Shown in pieces: positions 6,986 through 17,964 of a DNA stretch of 64,000 bases. The notes under the pieces were generated by a model. The model made no database searches. It was given only the letters and a program-made list of their open reading frames with translations, and was not told the origin of the DNA. The stretch is from the NCBI GenBank assembly GCA_963745405.1, contig CAVUWY010000003.1, forward strand, positions 124,001-188,000. The letters run 5' to 3'. The position numbers and the translations under genes were made by a program. The stretch comes from C-114 sp963745405. Lineage in GTDB: Bacteria; Chloroflexota; Limnocylindria; Limnocylindrales; CSP1-4. Numbering within the stretch: the first letter of the stretch is position 1; every line of letters starts with the position of its first letter.

Positions 6986-9394
6986 GTGCCCGATTTCCAG
7001 CTCATCGCCGAGTTCGAGCCGACCGGCGACCAGCCGGCCGCCATCGACCGCCTGGCCGATGGTCTGGGCCGGGGCATGCGCCACCAGACGCTCCTCGGGG
7101 TGACCGGCTCGGGCAAGACGTACACGATGTCGAACGTCATCGCCCGCCACAACAAGCCGACCCTCGTGCTCGCTCACAACAAGACGCTGGCGGCCCAGCT
7201 GTACGCGGAGTTCCGCGAGTTCTTTCCGAACAACGCGGTCGAGTACTTCGTCAGCTACTTCGACTACTACCAGCCGGAGGCGTACCTGCCCCGGAGCGAC
7301 ACGTACATCGAGAAGGATTCGAGCCGCAACGACGAGATCGACAAGCTCCGTCATGCGGCGACCCACGCCCTGTTCGAGCGCCGCGACGTCATCATCGTCG
7401 CCTCGGTCAGCTGCATCTACGGCCTCGGCGCGCCGGTCGACTACGGTGCGACCGTCCTCCGCCTCCGGGTCGGCGGTCAGTACCGTCGCGACGCCGTGCT
7501 CCGCCACCTCGTCGATCTCCAGTACCAGCGCAACGACGCGGTCATCCAGCGGGCCCGCTTCCGCGTCCGCGGCGACACCCTCGAGCTTCAGCCGGCCTCC
7601 GAGGACCGCCTCGTCCGGGTCGAGTTCTTCGGCGACGAGGTCGAGCGGATCACCGAGCTCGACCCGCTGACCGGCGAGCTGCTCGCCGAACGGCAGGAGG
7701 TCAACGTCTACCCGGCGACCCACTTCGTCACGCCGGCCGACAAGCTCGGCGAGGCGCTCGTCGACATCGAGGCCGAGATGGAGGAGCGGGTCGCCCTCAT
7801 GGAGGGCGAGGGCCGGGTCCTCGAGGCCGCCCGCCTCCGCCAGCGGACGACCTTCGACCTCGAGATGATGCGCGAGCTCGGGTACTGCTCGGGGGTCGAG
7901 AACTACTCGCGTCACCTCTCCCGACGGGCCGCCGGCAGCCGGCCGTGGACGCTGCTCGACTACTTCCCGCCGGACTGGCTCCTCATCGTCGACGAGAGCC
8001 ACATGTCGATCCCCCAGGTGGTCGGCATGTACAAGAACGACCGGACCCGCAAGGAGATCCTCGTCGACTTCGGCTTCCGCCTGCCGTCCGCCCTCGACAA
8101 CCGGCCGCTCACGTTCGAGGAGTTCGAGTCGAGCGTGAACCAGGCCGTCTACATGAGTGCGACGCCGGGCCCCTACGAGCTCGAGCGGAGCGAGCAGGTG
8201 GTCCAGCAGCTCATCCGCCCGACCGGCGTCGTCGACCCCCACATCAGCGTCCGCCCGACCGACGGCCAGATCGACGACCTGCTCGAGGAGATCCGGGCCC
8301 GGGTCGAGCGCGGCGAGCGGTCGATCGTCACGACGCTCACCAAGAAGATGGCCGAGGACCTCGCCGATTACCTCCATGAGCTCGGCGTGAAGGTCCAGTA
8401 CCTCCACAGCGAGGTCGACACCCTGGAGCGGGTCCAGATCCTGCGCGACCTCCGCCTCGGCGTCTACGACGTCCTCGTCGGGATCAATCTCCTCCGCGAG
8501 GGCATCGACCTGCCCGAGGTGACCCTCGTCGCCATCCTCGACGCGGACAAGGAGGGCTTCCTGCGGAGCGCCTGGTCGCTCGTCCAGATGATCGGCCGGG
8601 CGGCCCGCAACACCGGTGGCGAGGTCGTCATGTACGCCGACACGATCACCGAATCGATGCGCGCCGCGATCGACGAGACCGACCGCCGGCGGACGGCCCA
8701 GGAGGCATACAACGTCGAGCACGGGATCGAGCCGACGACGATCGTCAAGGAGATCCACGACATCAATGAGCGGCTCCGCTCGGTCGCCGAGTCGACCGAG
8801 GTCTACGTCGCGGGTTCGGCCGGCCGCCGACCCGGCGAGCTGGCCGCGACCACCCGCGGGCAGGTCGAGCGGCTGATCGCCCAGATGGAAGCCGAGATGA
8901 AGAGCGCCGCCAAGCAGCTCGAGTTCGAGCGGGCGGCCGCTCTCCGCGACGAGATCCACGAGATCCGCTCGCGCGTCCTGGACGAGGACGCGGCCACCCA
9001 GATCGCCCGGGCGGCCGAGGGTGCCGCCCGACGCAGCGAGAGCGCCGCCGCCGAGGCTGCGTCGCTGGCGCCGACCCAGCGGCGGAAGCCGGCCTCGAAG
9101 GGTGGTCGGGACGGGTCGGGTGCGTCCTCCGAGAGCCCGCTCGAGGTCACCTCGGTCGCGGTCCTGCCGGCCGCCGAAGAGCCCGCCGCGACCCTCGACC
9201 CGGCGAGCGCCGCCGAGGAGCTCGACGAGGCGGGGGACGGGACCGCGTCGGATTGGCTGCCGGGCATCCGCGATGAGCACGACGACGATGGCGGCTGGCA
9301 GGCCCGCTGGCTCGATCGGCCGACCTGGGATCGGACGGTCACCCCGAACGTCATCCGCCGGACCGGCACTCGGGCACCGCGGCGCCGTCGCTGA
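6986..9394 (+). CDS. uvrB: UvrABC excinuclease subunit B
   Basis: DNA damage-verification helicase of nucleotide excision repair; it is loaded by UvrA and recruits UvrC. Walker A GVTGSGKTYT lies near residue 36, the beta-hairpin region YFDYYQPEAYLPRSDTYIEK near 90, VDESHMSIPQ near 335, and helicase motifs including SATPGPYE, VGINLLREGIDLPEV and QMIGRAARN follow. The UVR motif that contacts UvrC and UvrA is at about residues 628-662 (LEFERAAALRDEIHEIR). At 802 residues it is ~120 longer than usual because of an acidic, Ala/Glu-rich tail after the UVR motif. The start is GTG at 6986, six bases after the -10 box; in-frame codons further upstream would run through the promoter. Confidence 0.97.
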   Translation: MPDFQLIAEFEPTGDQPAAIDRLADGLGRGMRHQTLLGVTGSGKTYTMSNVIARHNKPTLVLAHNKTLAAQLYAEFREFFPNNAVEYFVSYFDYYQPEAYLPRSDTYIEKDSSRNDEIDKLRHAATHALFERRDVIIVASVSCIYGLGAPVDYGATVLRLRVGGQYRRDAVLRHLVDLQYQRNDAVIQRARFRVRGDTLELQPASEDRLVRVEFFGDEVERITELDPLTGELLAERQEVNVYPATHFVTPADKLGEALVDIEAEMEERVALMEGEGRVLEAARLRQRTTFDLEMMRELGYCSGVENYSRHLSRRAAGSRPWTLLDYFPPDWLLIVDESHMSIPQVVGMYKNDRTRKEILVDFGFRLPSALDNRPLTFEEFESSVNQAVYMSATPGPYELERSEQVVQQLIRPTGVVDPHISVRPTDGQIDDLLEEIRARVERGERSIVTTLTKKMAEDLADYLHELGVKVQYLHSEVDTLERVQILRDLRLGVYDVLVGINLLREGIDLPEVTLVAILDADKEGFLRSAWSLVQMIGRAARNTGGEVVMYADTITESMRAAIDETDRRRTAQEAYNVEHGIEPTTIVKEIHDINERLRSVAESTEVYVAGSAGRRPGELAATTRGQVERLIAQMEAEMKSAAKQLEFERAAALRDEIHEIRSRVLDEDAATQIARAAEGAARRSESAAAEAASLAPTQRRKPASKGGRDGSGASSESPLEVTSVAVLPAAEEPAATLDPASAAEELDEAGDGTASDWLPGIRDEHDDDGGWQARWLDRPTWDRTVTPNVIRRTGTRAPRRRR

Positions 9395-9424
9395 GGACCG
9401 CGTCCGTCGCCGGGCGAGCGCCGG

Positions 9425-10705
9425 TCAGGCGATCCCGGCGGGGAAGAAGCGGGGCAGCTCGGCCCGGTTGGCCGCCAGGAGCTCGGCGAGGAGGGGCTCG
9501 GCCGTCCGCAGGTCGCGGACGAGCGGATTGGCGAGGAGCGCGGTGAGGGCCGTGGCCCGGTCGCCATCGCGGGCCGCGGCGATCGTCAGCTCCTCGAACG
9601 CCTTCACCTGCTGGACGAGCCCGCGGACGCTCGGCGCCAGCGGCGCGAGCTCGACCGGATGGGCGCCGTCGCGGTCGATCCGGGCCGGGATCTCGACGAC
9701 CGCGGAGGCCGGCAGGTCGGCCAGGGCGCCGTCGTTCCGTACGTCGACGATCTGGATGTCGCCGGTCCCGGCGTGGAGCGACGCCATGAGCTGGGCCGCC
9801 GCCTCGCTGTAGAACGCGCCGCCGCGGCGCTCGAGCAGGGCCGGCTTCTCGTCGAGGGTCGGGTCGCGGTACAGCTCGAGGAGGTCCTTCTCGATGGCCA
9901 TGACCTCCTCCGCCCGGGTGTGTCCGCCGCGCTGCTCGGCGACGATCTCCGAGGCGAGGTAGTAGTAGCGAAGGTAGTAGGACGGGAGCGCGCCGAGGGC
10001 CCGGACGAGCTCGACCGGGAGCCCCACCTCCTCGGCCAGCTCCTCGGCCTCCGAGGCGAACAGGTCGGGCAGGCGGTCGACCCCGTCGACGCGGATCGCC
10101 CGCAGCCAGGACAGGTGGTTGAGGCCGACGTGCTCGAGTTCGATCTGCGAGGGGTCGACGCCGAACCGCTCGGCGAATCGCCGCTGGAAGCCGATCGCCA
10201 CGTTGCACAGCCCGATCGCCCGGTGACCCTCGTCGAGGAGGGCCTGGGTGACGATGCCGACGGGATTCGTGAAATCGACGAGCCAGGCGTCCTTCGCGGC
10301 ACGCCGAGCGGCGGCCTCGGCGAGCTCGAGGACGACCGGGACCGTCCGCAGCGCCTTCGTGAAGCCGCCCGGGCCGGTCGTCTCCTGGCCGACGCAGCCG
10401 AACCGCGGCGGGATCGTCTCGTCGCGGAGGCGGGCCGCCTGGCCGCCGACCCGGAGCTGGATGACGACGAAGTCGGCGCCGTCGAGGGCGGCATCCCGAT
10501 CCGTCGTCGCGACGAGCCGGCCGCGCCAGCCGCGTCGGTCGAGCATCCGGCGGGCGAAGTCGCCGACGACGCCGAGGCGCTCGGGTTCGATGTCGAGGAG
10601 GACGAGCTCGTCGACGGGGAGGCGCGCCTCGCGGGTGGCGAGGCCGTCGATGAGCTCGGGCGTGTAGGTGCTGCCACCGCCGACGACGGCGATCTTCACG
10701 CCCAT
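9425..10705 (-). CDS. Glycoside hydrolase family 4, 6-phospho-beta-glucosidase-like
   Basis: 426 residues. GH4 enzymes use NAD+ and a divalent metal to cleave phosphorylated or free glycosides by oxidation and elimination. The dinucleotide fold opens with KIAVVGGGSTYTPEL (residues 4-18). The metal-ligand Cys is in IGLCNV and the His in HVGLNHLSW, with FTNPVGIVTQ between fold and catalytic part. This motif set fits the 6-phospho-beta-glucosidase branch rather than alpha-galactosidase, but substrate is not certain. It is divergent from a deacetylase and a sugar kinase across a 111-bp gap with a TTGCT-N12-AGCAA dyad, which suggests joint control of an amino-sugar or beta-glucoside pathway. GGAGG lies before the ATG. 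Confidence 0.88.
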   Translation of the reverse strand: MGVKIAVVGGGSTYTPELIDGLATREARLPVDELVLLDIEPERLGVVGDFARRMLDRRGWRGRLVATTDRDAALDGADFVVIQLRVGGQAARLRDETIPPRFGCVGQETTGPGGFTKALRTVPVVLELAEAAARRAAKDAWLVDFTNPVGIVTQALLDEGHRAIGLCNVAIGFQRRFAERFGVDPSQIELEHVGLNHLSWLRAIRVDGVDRLPDLFASEAEELAEEVGLPVELVRALGALPSYYLRYYYLASEIVAEQRGGHTRAEEVMAIEKDLLELYRDPTLDEKPALLERRGGAFYSEAAAQLMASLHAGTGDIQIVDVRNDGALADLPASAVVEIPARIDRDGAHPVELAPLAPSVRGLVQQVKAFEELTIAAARDGDRATALTALLANPLVRDLRTAEPLLAELLAANRAELPRFFPAGIA

Positions 10706-10724
10706 CCACGACCCTCCGCTGTCA

Positions 10725-10746
10725 TTGCTTATATCTATAGTAGCAA
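10725..10746. promoter_or_regulatory. Dyad operator in the divergent GH4/deacetylase promoter
   Basis: TTGCT at 10725-10729 and AGCAA at 10742-10746 form an inverted repeat with a 12-bp AT-rich centre (ATAT..ATA also pairs partly; 16 of 22 positions are symmetric). It is an AT-rich island in very GC-rich DNA and contains -10-like boxes on both strands (TATAGT on plus, TATAGA or TATAAG on minus). This is what a LacI-, ROK- or GntR-type operator over two divergent promoters would look like; no such regulator gene is adjacent. Confidence 0.55.
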
Positions 10747-10816
10747 GCAGTCACGGGCGTTCGACGACTGCGCACCGGGCGATCGGCGTGACATCATCGA
10801 GGCGAGGGAGGTGACG

Positions 10817-11443
10817 ATGCGGGTCGCGCTCACATTCGACGCCGAGCATCCCGACCGTGAGTATCGGATCGACGTCCATGACGGGATGCTGGCCGTCCTC
10901 GCGGGCCGAGACGTCCATGCGACCTTCTTCCTCCAGGGCCGCTGGGTCGAGGCGAACCCCGAGGCCGCTCGCCGGGTCGTCGCCGACGGCCACCTGGTGG
11001 GCAGCCACTCCTTCTATCACGCCCGCCTGCCGCTCCTGTCGGACGAGGGCCTCGTGACGGATGTGTCCGACGCGGAGCGGGCGATACGCGACGTCGTGGG
11101 GATCGATCCTCGGCCGTGGTTCCGCTGTCCGTTCCTCGCCGGCGAAGACGATCCCCGGGTGATCGGCGCCCTGACCGGTCTCGGCTATCGGATCGTCCCC
11201 GTCGACGTCATGCTCGATGACTGGGAGTCGGCGAGGACCGGGGAGAGCATCGCCGCCGACGCGGTCGCCGAGGTCGGCCGACTGGCCGACGAGGGAGCGG
11301 CCGAGGCGATCGTCCTCCTCCATACCTGGCCGCCTCAGGCGCTCGACGCGCTGCCCGGCATGATCGACGGCATGCGCGATCGCGGGGCCACGTTCATCGA
11401 TGTCGGCGAGCTGCCGCCGTCGCGCTGGATCGTGAGCGCATGA
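10817..11443 (+). CDS. Polysaccharide (NodB-type) deacetylase family protein
   Basis: 208 residues. Starts with VALTFDAEHPD, the TFDAE-type motif 1 that holds the catalytic base and a metal Asp of carbohydrate esterase family 4. HLVGSHSFYHARL is motif 2, with metal-binding HxxxH at its SHSFYH core. WFRCPF is motif 3, and IVLLHTWPPQALDALP the C-terminal His motif. No signal peptide, so it acts in the cytoplasm, perhaps on N-acetylated sugars taken up by the cell. GGAGG lies 5 nt before the ATG. It is followed by a BadF-type kinase 10 bp later and shares a divergent control region with a GH4 glycosidase. Exact substrate unknown. Confidence 0.82.
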   Translation: MRVALTFDAEHPDREYRIDVHDGMLAVLAGRDVHATFFLQGRWVEANPEAARRVVADGHLVGSHSFYHARLPLLSDEGLVTDVSDAERAIRDVVGIDPRPWFRCPFLAGEDDPRVIGALTGLGYRIVPVDVMLDDWESARTGESIAADAVAEVGRLADEGAAEAIVLLHTWPPQALDALPGMIDGMRDRGATFIDVGELPPSRWIVSA

Positions 11444-11453
11444 GGGGACGATC

Positions 11454-12560
11454 GTGACGACGATCCCGGCCGTCCTTGCCGTCGACGTCGGGAACTCGAA
11501 GACCGACCTCGCTCTCGTCGGGGCCGACGGCGGGGTCCTCGGCGCGGTCCGCGGCCCGAGCGCGTCGCACCAGGCGGTCGGCCTCGAGCGGGCCATCCTC
11601 ACCCTCGCCCGCCTGGCCCACGTGGCGGCCGCCGCGGCCGGGCTCCAGGCCCATGTCCCGTACGCCGGCATCGGGGCGATGTGCATGGCCGGACTCGACA
11701 CCCACGAGGACCAGCGACGGGTCGCCGATGCCCTCCAGGACGCCGGCCTCGCCGACGAGCTGCTCCTACGCAACGACGTCTTCGCCGTCCTCCGGGCCGG
11801 CTCACGGCTCGGTTGGGGCGTGGCGGTGGTCGCCGGCGCCGGGATGAACGCGATCGGCGTCGGGCCCACCGGCCGGATCGCCCGTTTCGCCGGCCTCGGC
11901 GGCATCTCCGGGGACTGGGAGGGGATCGCCCAGGGAGGCCTGGCCGCCGCCGTGCGGGGCCGCGACGGCCGCGGTCCGCGGACGGTCCTCGAACAGACCG
12001 TGCCGGCCCACTTCGGCCTCGGACGGCCGGCCGACGTGACGGTCCAGCTCTACGACGGCCGCCTGTCGGAGGATCGCCTCCGCGAGCTCGCCCCGGTCGT
12101 CTTCGCCGCGGCCCGGGACGGCGACGAGGTCGCGATCGAGCTGGTCGAGCACCTCGCCGACGAGATCGCGGCCTTCGCCAACGCGGCCATCCGACGGACG
12201 TCGACGACCCGCTACGACGTCGAGGTCGTCCTCGCCGGCGGCCTCACCCGGGCCCGCTACCCACGGCTCCTGACCGGCGTCGAGGCACGCGTCCGGGAGG
12301 TGGCGCCGCGGGCCCGGATCGTCGTCCTCGACCGTCCTCCGGTCGTCGGGGCCGCGCTCATCGGCCTTGACCGCCATGCGCCGAGCGGCCGGCCGTCGGT
12401 CGTGGTGGAGGAACGCCTCCGCGCCGAGCTGACCGACGAGCGACTGGGCCACAGGATCTCGATCTCGCGGGCCGCGACCCGGGTCGACCGCGGCGACGAC
12501 CGTCGCCACGGCGAGCAGGACCGTCGCCAGGGTGAGCAGGACCGTCGCCACGACGATTAG
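11454..12560 (+). CDS. BadF/BadG/BcrA/BcrD-type ATPase, probable N-acetylglucosamine kinase
   Basis: 368 residues of the ASKHA fold. The phosphate-1 motif is AVDVGNSKTDLALV (about residue 8), phosphate-2 includes VVAGAGMNAIGVG, and GLGGISGDWEG matches the N-acetylglucosamine kinase branch rather than the benzoyl-CoA reductase activators, which carry iron-sulfur cysteines absent here. VVLAGGLTRARYP supplies the adenosine motif. Start is GTG at 11454, 10 bp after the deacetylase stop. The last 20 residues are encoded by three 21-bp tandem repeats (DRRHGEQ, DRRQGEQ, DRRHDD) and look like a recent extension. The final stop base overlaps the SOS-like box of uvrA. Confidence 0.8.
   Translation: MTTIPAVLAVDVGNSKTDLALVGADGGVLGAVRGPSASHQAVGLERAILTLARLAHVAAAAAGLQAHVPYAGIGAMCMAGLDTHEDQRRVADALQDAGLADELLLRNDVFAVLRAGSRLGWGVAVVAGAGMNAIGVGPTGRIARFAGLGGISGDWEGIAQGGLAAAVRGRDGRGPRTVLEQTVPAHFGLGRPADVTVQLYDGRLSEDRLRELAPVVFAAARDGDEVAIELVEHLADEIAAFANAAIRRTSTTRYDVEVVLAGGLTRARYPRLLTGVEARVREVAPRARIVVLDRPPVVGAALIGLDRHAPSGRPSVVVEERLRAELTDERLGHRISISRAATRVDRGDDRRHGEQDRRQGEQDRRHDD
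12498..12560 (+). repeat. Three 21-bp tandem repeats at the 3' end of the sugar kinase gene
   Basis: Units start at 12498, 12519 and 12540. Each begins GACCGTCGCCA and ends GAGCAG (the third ends GATTAG, giving the stop). They encode DRR(H/Q)GEQ-type heptads. The 21-bp period keeps the reading frame, so gain or loss of units would only change the length of the protein tail and the distance to the uvrA promoter. Confidence 0.85.
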
Positions 12561-12601
12561 AACGGGTGTACTAAACAGGCGCGATGTCGTAGACTGAGAA
12601 C
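12560..12601 (+). promoter_or_regulatory. SOS-type promoter of uvrA: near-perfect LexA box plus leaderless -10
   Basis: GAACGGGTGTAC at 12560-12571 differs at one base from GAAC-N4-GTTC. After 18 nt comes TAGACT (12590-12595) as -10, and after 6 nt the GTG start of uvrA. Box, spacing and start distance equal those of uvrB exactly, which makes the one-mismatch box credible. The box begins on the last base of the upstream stop codon. Confidence 0.68.
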
Positions 12602-15670
<3,069 letters not shown>

Positions 15671-15690
15671 CCGCCGGACCGGAGCACCAC

Positions 15691-16014
15691 GTGTCGGATG
15701 TCGGTCCGCGGGCTCGCCATGAGCTGCCCGCGATCGATGAACTGGCCCTGGCGGCGGCTCGAGCGGGCGATCATCTCCTGGCCTCCGCCGCGACGGTGGG
15801 TGCCGAGCGCTGGAGTCGCGAGCTCGGCTTCGTCCCGGACGCGCTCCGGGATGGAGACCTGGCCGACGTCCGGCGGGCTGCGGTCAGGGCACGGTCCGCG
15901 TATGGGCCGAAGGACTCCATCCGCGACGCGCTGCCGCCGGACGTGACCGAACCGTTCCTCGTCGAGATCGATCGACTCCTGCGCCAGATCGCCCGGCACG
16001 ACCGCTCTCGCTGA
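15691..16014 (+). CDS. Small hypothetical protein downstream of uvrA
   Basis: 107 residues, no recognised family. GGAG lies 6 nt before the GTG at 15691, 20 bp after the uvrA stop, so it is probably cotranscribed with uvrA. The sequence is helical and charged (ELALAAARAGDHLLASAATVGAERW, then DLADVRRAAVRARSAYGPKDSIRDAL) with no signal peptide or membrane segment. KDSIRDALPPDV followed by FLVEIDRLLRQIARH suggests a compact helical fold. Codon usage (G/C third positions) is like neighbours. Confidence 0.6.
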   Translation: MSDVGPRARHELPAIDELALAAARAGDHLLASAATVGAERWSRELGFVPDALRDGDLADVRRAAVRARSAYGPKDSIRDALPPDVTEPFLVEIDRLLRQIARHDRSR

Positions 16015-16191
16015 CCGACGCTTCGGCTGGACACCGGCGTCGGTCCTCCACATCGTCCCGCAGACCTAACGGCCTCGAAGCCGCCGCTCAGGTCGACTCG
16101 CTGAACGCGATCGCCGATCTCGGCTGGATCCCCGGGGCACTATCGGCCGGCCCGAGGAGGTCGAGGAGGCCTAGCCGGGAGGCTGGTCTCC

Positions 16192-17853
16192 TCACGGAGG
16201 AGTCGCCGGTCCGGCTGCCAGCTCGTCGGCCGTGAAGGCTTCGCGTAGGAAGTCGGACGGGGCGGCCGGGTCGTAGCTGATGGTCAGGGAGCGCCGGGCA
16301 CGGGTCCAGGCGACATAGGCGAGTCGCCGCTCCTCCTCGAGCTGCCGGGCGGGGTCGGCGGCCTCGGCGACCGAGCGGGCGCTGGGGAACCGGCCGACAT
16401 CCATCCCGATGACCGCCACGTGGTCGAACTCGAGCCCCTTGGTCGAGTGGACCGTGGCGAGCGTCAGGCGGGCCTCCTCGCGCCGGAGTGCCTGCAGGCG
16501 TTCGCGAGCGGCCACGACCGCCGACCGGAACGCGTCGAGGTCGTGGAATGGTGCCGCCCAGCCGAGGACCGCGGCGACGAGCGCGCGCGAGGGGGCGATG
16601 GTGCCGGGTCGCTGGTTCGTCCCGGCTGCGGCGACCCGGACGAGGAGCGGCAGTCGATCGTCGGTCGTGGAGACCGCAGCGAGGAGCGCGTCGAGGTCGG
16701 GATCCTCCAGCGGCGACTCGAGCCGTTCCGCCCGGAACGGGAGTCCACGCTCCAGCGCGACGACGAGTGCCGGCAACAGCTCCCGGTTCGTCCGGGCGAG
16801 CACGGCGAGGGTGGAGCCGTCGTCGGGCCAGCCGGCGGCGATCGTCCGGACCCGGTCGACGTCGTCACGCTCGTCGGCGGCGAGGACGAGGCGCCCGGTC
16901 GCGCCGCTCCGTGCCCGGATCCGCTTGGCGAATCGCTCCTGGTTGACCGCGACGAGCCGGACGGCCCGCTCGACCACCGGCCCCGGGCAGCGGTAGTTCG
17001 TCTCGAGGTCGACCCGCCGCAGGCCCGGCAGCAGGCCGTCGAGGTCGAGGATCCGCCGGACATCGGCCAGCCGCCAGCCGTAGATCGACTGGTCGTCGTC
17101 GCCGACGAGGAAGATCCGATTCTCCGGCGCTGCCAGGAGGAGCGCCAATCGGAGCTGACTCCGATCGACGTCCTGGGCCTCGTCGACGAGGAGGTGGCGG
17201 CACCGCTCCCGCCACCGGGAGAGCACGGCGGGCTCGCACTCGAGCGCGGTGAGTGCCCGGGCGACGAGGTCGTCGAAGTCGAGCGCCCCGTCGGCCGCGA
17301 GGACGCCGGAGTACGCGACGAAGGCCCGGCCGACGGGTCCGGCGTCGGGGTCGGCGGCGACCGTGGCGGGCTCGACCCGCAGATCGAGCTTGAACCGGGA
17401 AAAGGCATCGTCGAGGACACGGAGTCGGGCCGGTGACGCCGCAGGGAGGAGGCGGGCGAGGACCTCGGTCCGGTCGACGAGGCGTTCGACCGGGACGCCA
17501 GCGTCGGCGAGGATCTCTCGGCCGAGGGCGTGGAAGGTGCGGACCCGGACCTCGACGTCGTCACCGACCGCCGGCCGGACCCGGGCCTCCAGTTCCCCGG
17601 CCGCTCGCCGGTTGAACGTGATCGCCGTGATCGCGGACGGGTCGACGCCCTCGTCGATGAGCCAGGCGATCCGGGCGACCAGGGTCGTCGTCTTGCCACT
17701 GCCGGCCGGGGCGACGCAGAGCACCGGCCCGGGCGGGGCGGTCGCGGCCGCCCGCTGGTCGGGCGCGAGGGCGGCCAGGCGCGCCTCGAGGGAATGTCCG
17801 TCTTCGCCCACCGCCGCATGGTCGCGACCGCCACTCACCCACGACTCACCCAC
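16192..17853 (-). CDS. UvrD/PcrA-like superfamily 1 DNA helicase, compact form
   Basis: 553 residues, shorter than the ~700 of UvrD/PcrA. Q-motif and Walker A: DQRAAATAPPGPVLCVAPAG followed by SGKTTT (about residues 33-58). Motif II is LLVDEAQDVD, motif III GDDDQSIYGWR, motif IV LETNYRCPGPV, motif V TVHSTKGLEFDHVAVIGM and motif VI RRLAYVAWTRARR. All ATPase and helicase motifs are present; the 2B region looks reduced. The start is uncertain: the ATG at 17853 lies inside an 11-bp tandem repeat, and GTG at 17838 or 17811 would also serve. It sits between uvrA and uvrC, divergent from uvrC, consistent with a role in releasing the excised oligonucleotide and UvrC (inference). Confidence 0.88.
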   Translation of the reverse strand: MGESWVSGGRDHAAVGEDGHSLEARLAALAPDQRAAATAPPGPVLCVAPAGSGKTTTLVARIAWLIDEGVDPSAITAITFNRRAAGELEARVRPAVGDDVEVRVRTFHALGREILADAGVPVERLVDRTEVLARLLPAASPARLRVLDDAFSRFKLDLRVEPATVAADPDAGPVGRAFVAYSGVLAADGALDFDDLVARALTALECEPAVLSRWRERCRHLLVDEAQDVDRSQLRLALLLAAPENRIFLVGDDDQSIYGWRLADVRRILDLDGLLPGLRRVDLETNYRCPGPVVERAVRLVAVNQERFAKRIRARSGATGRLVLAADERDDVDRVRTIAAGWPDDGSTLAVLARTNRELLPALVVALERGLPFRAERLESPLEDPDLDALLAAVSTTDDRLPLLVRVAAAGTNQRPGTIAPSRALVAAVLGWAAPFHDLDAFRSAVVAARERLQALRREEARLTLATVHSTKGLEFDHVAVIGMDVGRFPSARSVAEAADPARQLEEERRLAYVAWTRARRSLTISYDPAAPSDFLREAFTADELAAGPATPP

Positions 17854-17880
17854 GACTCACGCGCGACTCCCCGCGACTGG
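17833..17880. repeat. 11-bp tandem repeat at the start of the UvrD-like gene
   Basis: ACTCACCCACG occurs twice exactly (17833-17843, 17844-17854), then ACTCACGCGCG and ACTCCCCGCG with further decay. It spans the proposed helicase start codon and so may cause start-site or N-terminal variation. Confidence 0.8.
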
Positions 17881-17885
17881 ACGAC

Positions 17886-17915
17886 GCCTCACCGCCCGGC
17901 GCCTCACCGCCCGGC
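17886..17915. repeat. Perfect 15-bp direct duplication in the uvrD-like/uvrC intergenic region
   Basis: GCCTCACCGCCCGGC at 17886-17900 is repeated exactly at 17901-17915. It lies next to the 11-bp repeat and upstream of the uvrC -10 box, in the only non-coding stretch between the two divergent genes. Confidence 0.85.
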
Positions 17916-17952
17916 GCGGCCGAACCTGACGGGCATCGAACGCCATCGCTGC

Positions 17953-17964
17953 TAGCATCGGGCG
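17953..17964 (+). promoter_or_regulatory. Leaderless -10 box of uvrC
   Basis: TAGCAT at 17953-17958 lies 6 nt before the GTG start of uvrC, the same placement as in uvrA and uvrB. No clear -35 is seen at 17-18 nt, and no GAAC-N4-GTTC dyad, so SOS control is not evident for uvrC. Confidence 0.6.

Noticed and set aside
6959..9280. 773-codon open frame on the minus strand opposite uvrB
   Set aside because: Same cause; low-complexity Asp/Val/Arg translation and no start signals.
17921..17941. Possible SOS box at uvrC (two CGAAC words 16 bp apart)
   Set aside because: They are direct, not inverted, and no GAAC-N4-GTTC dyad is present.
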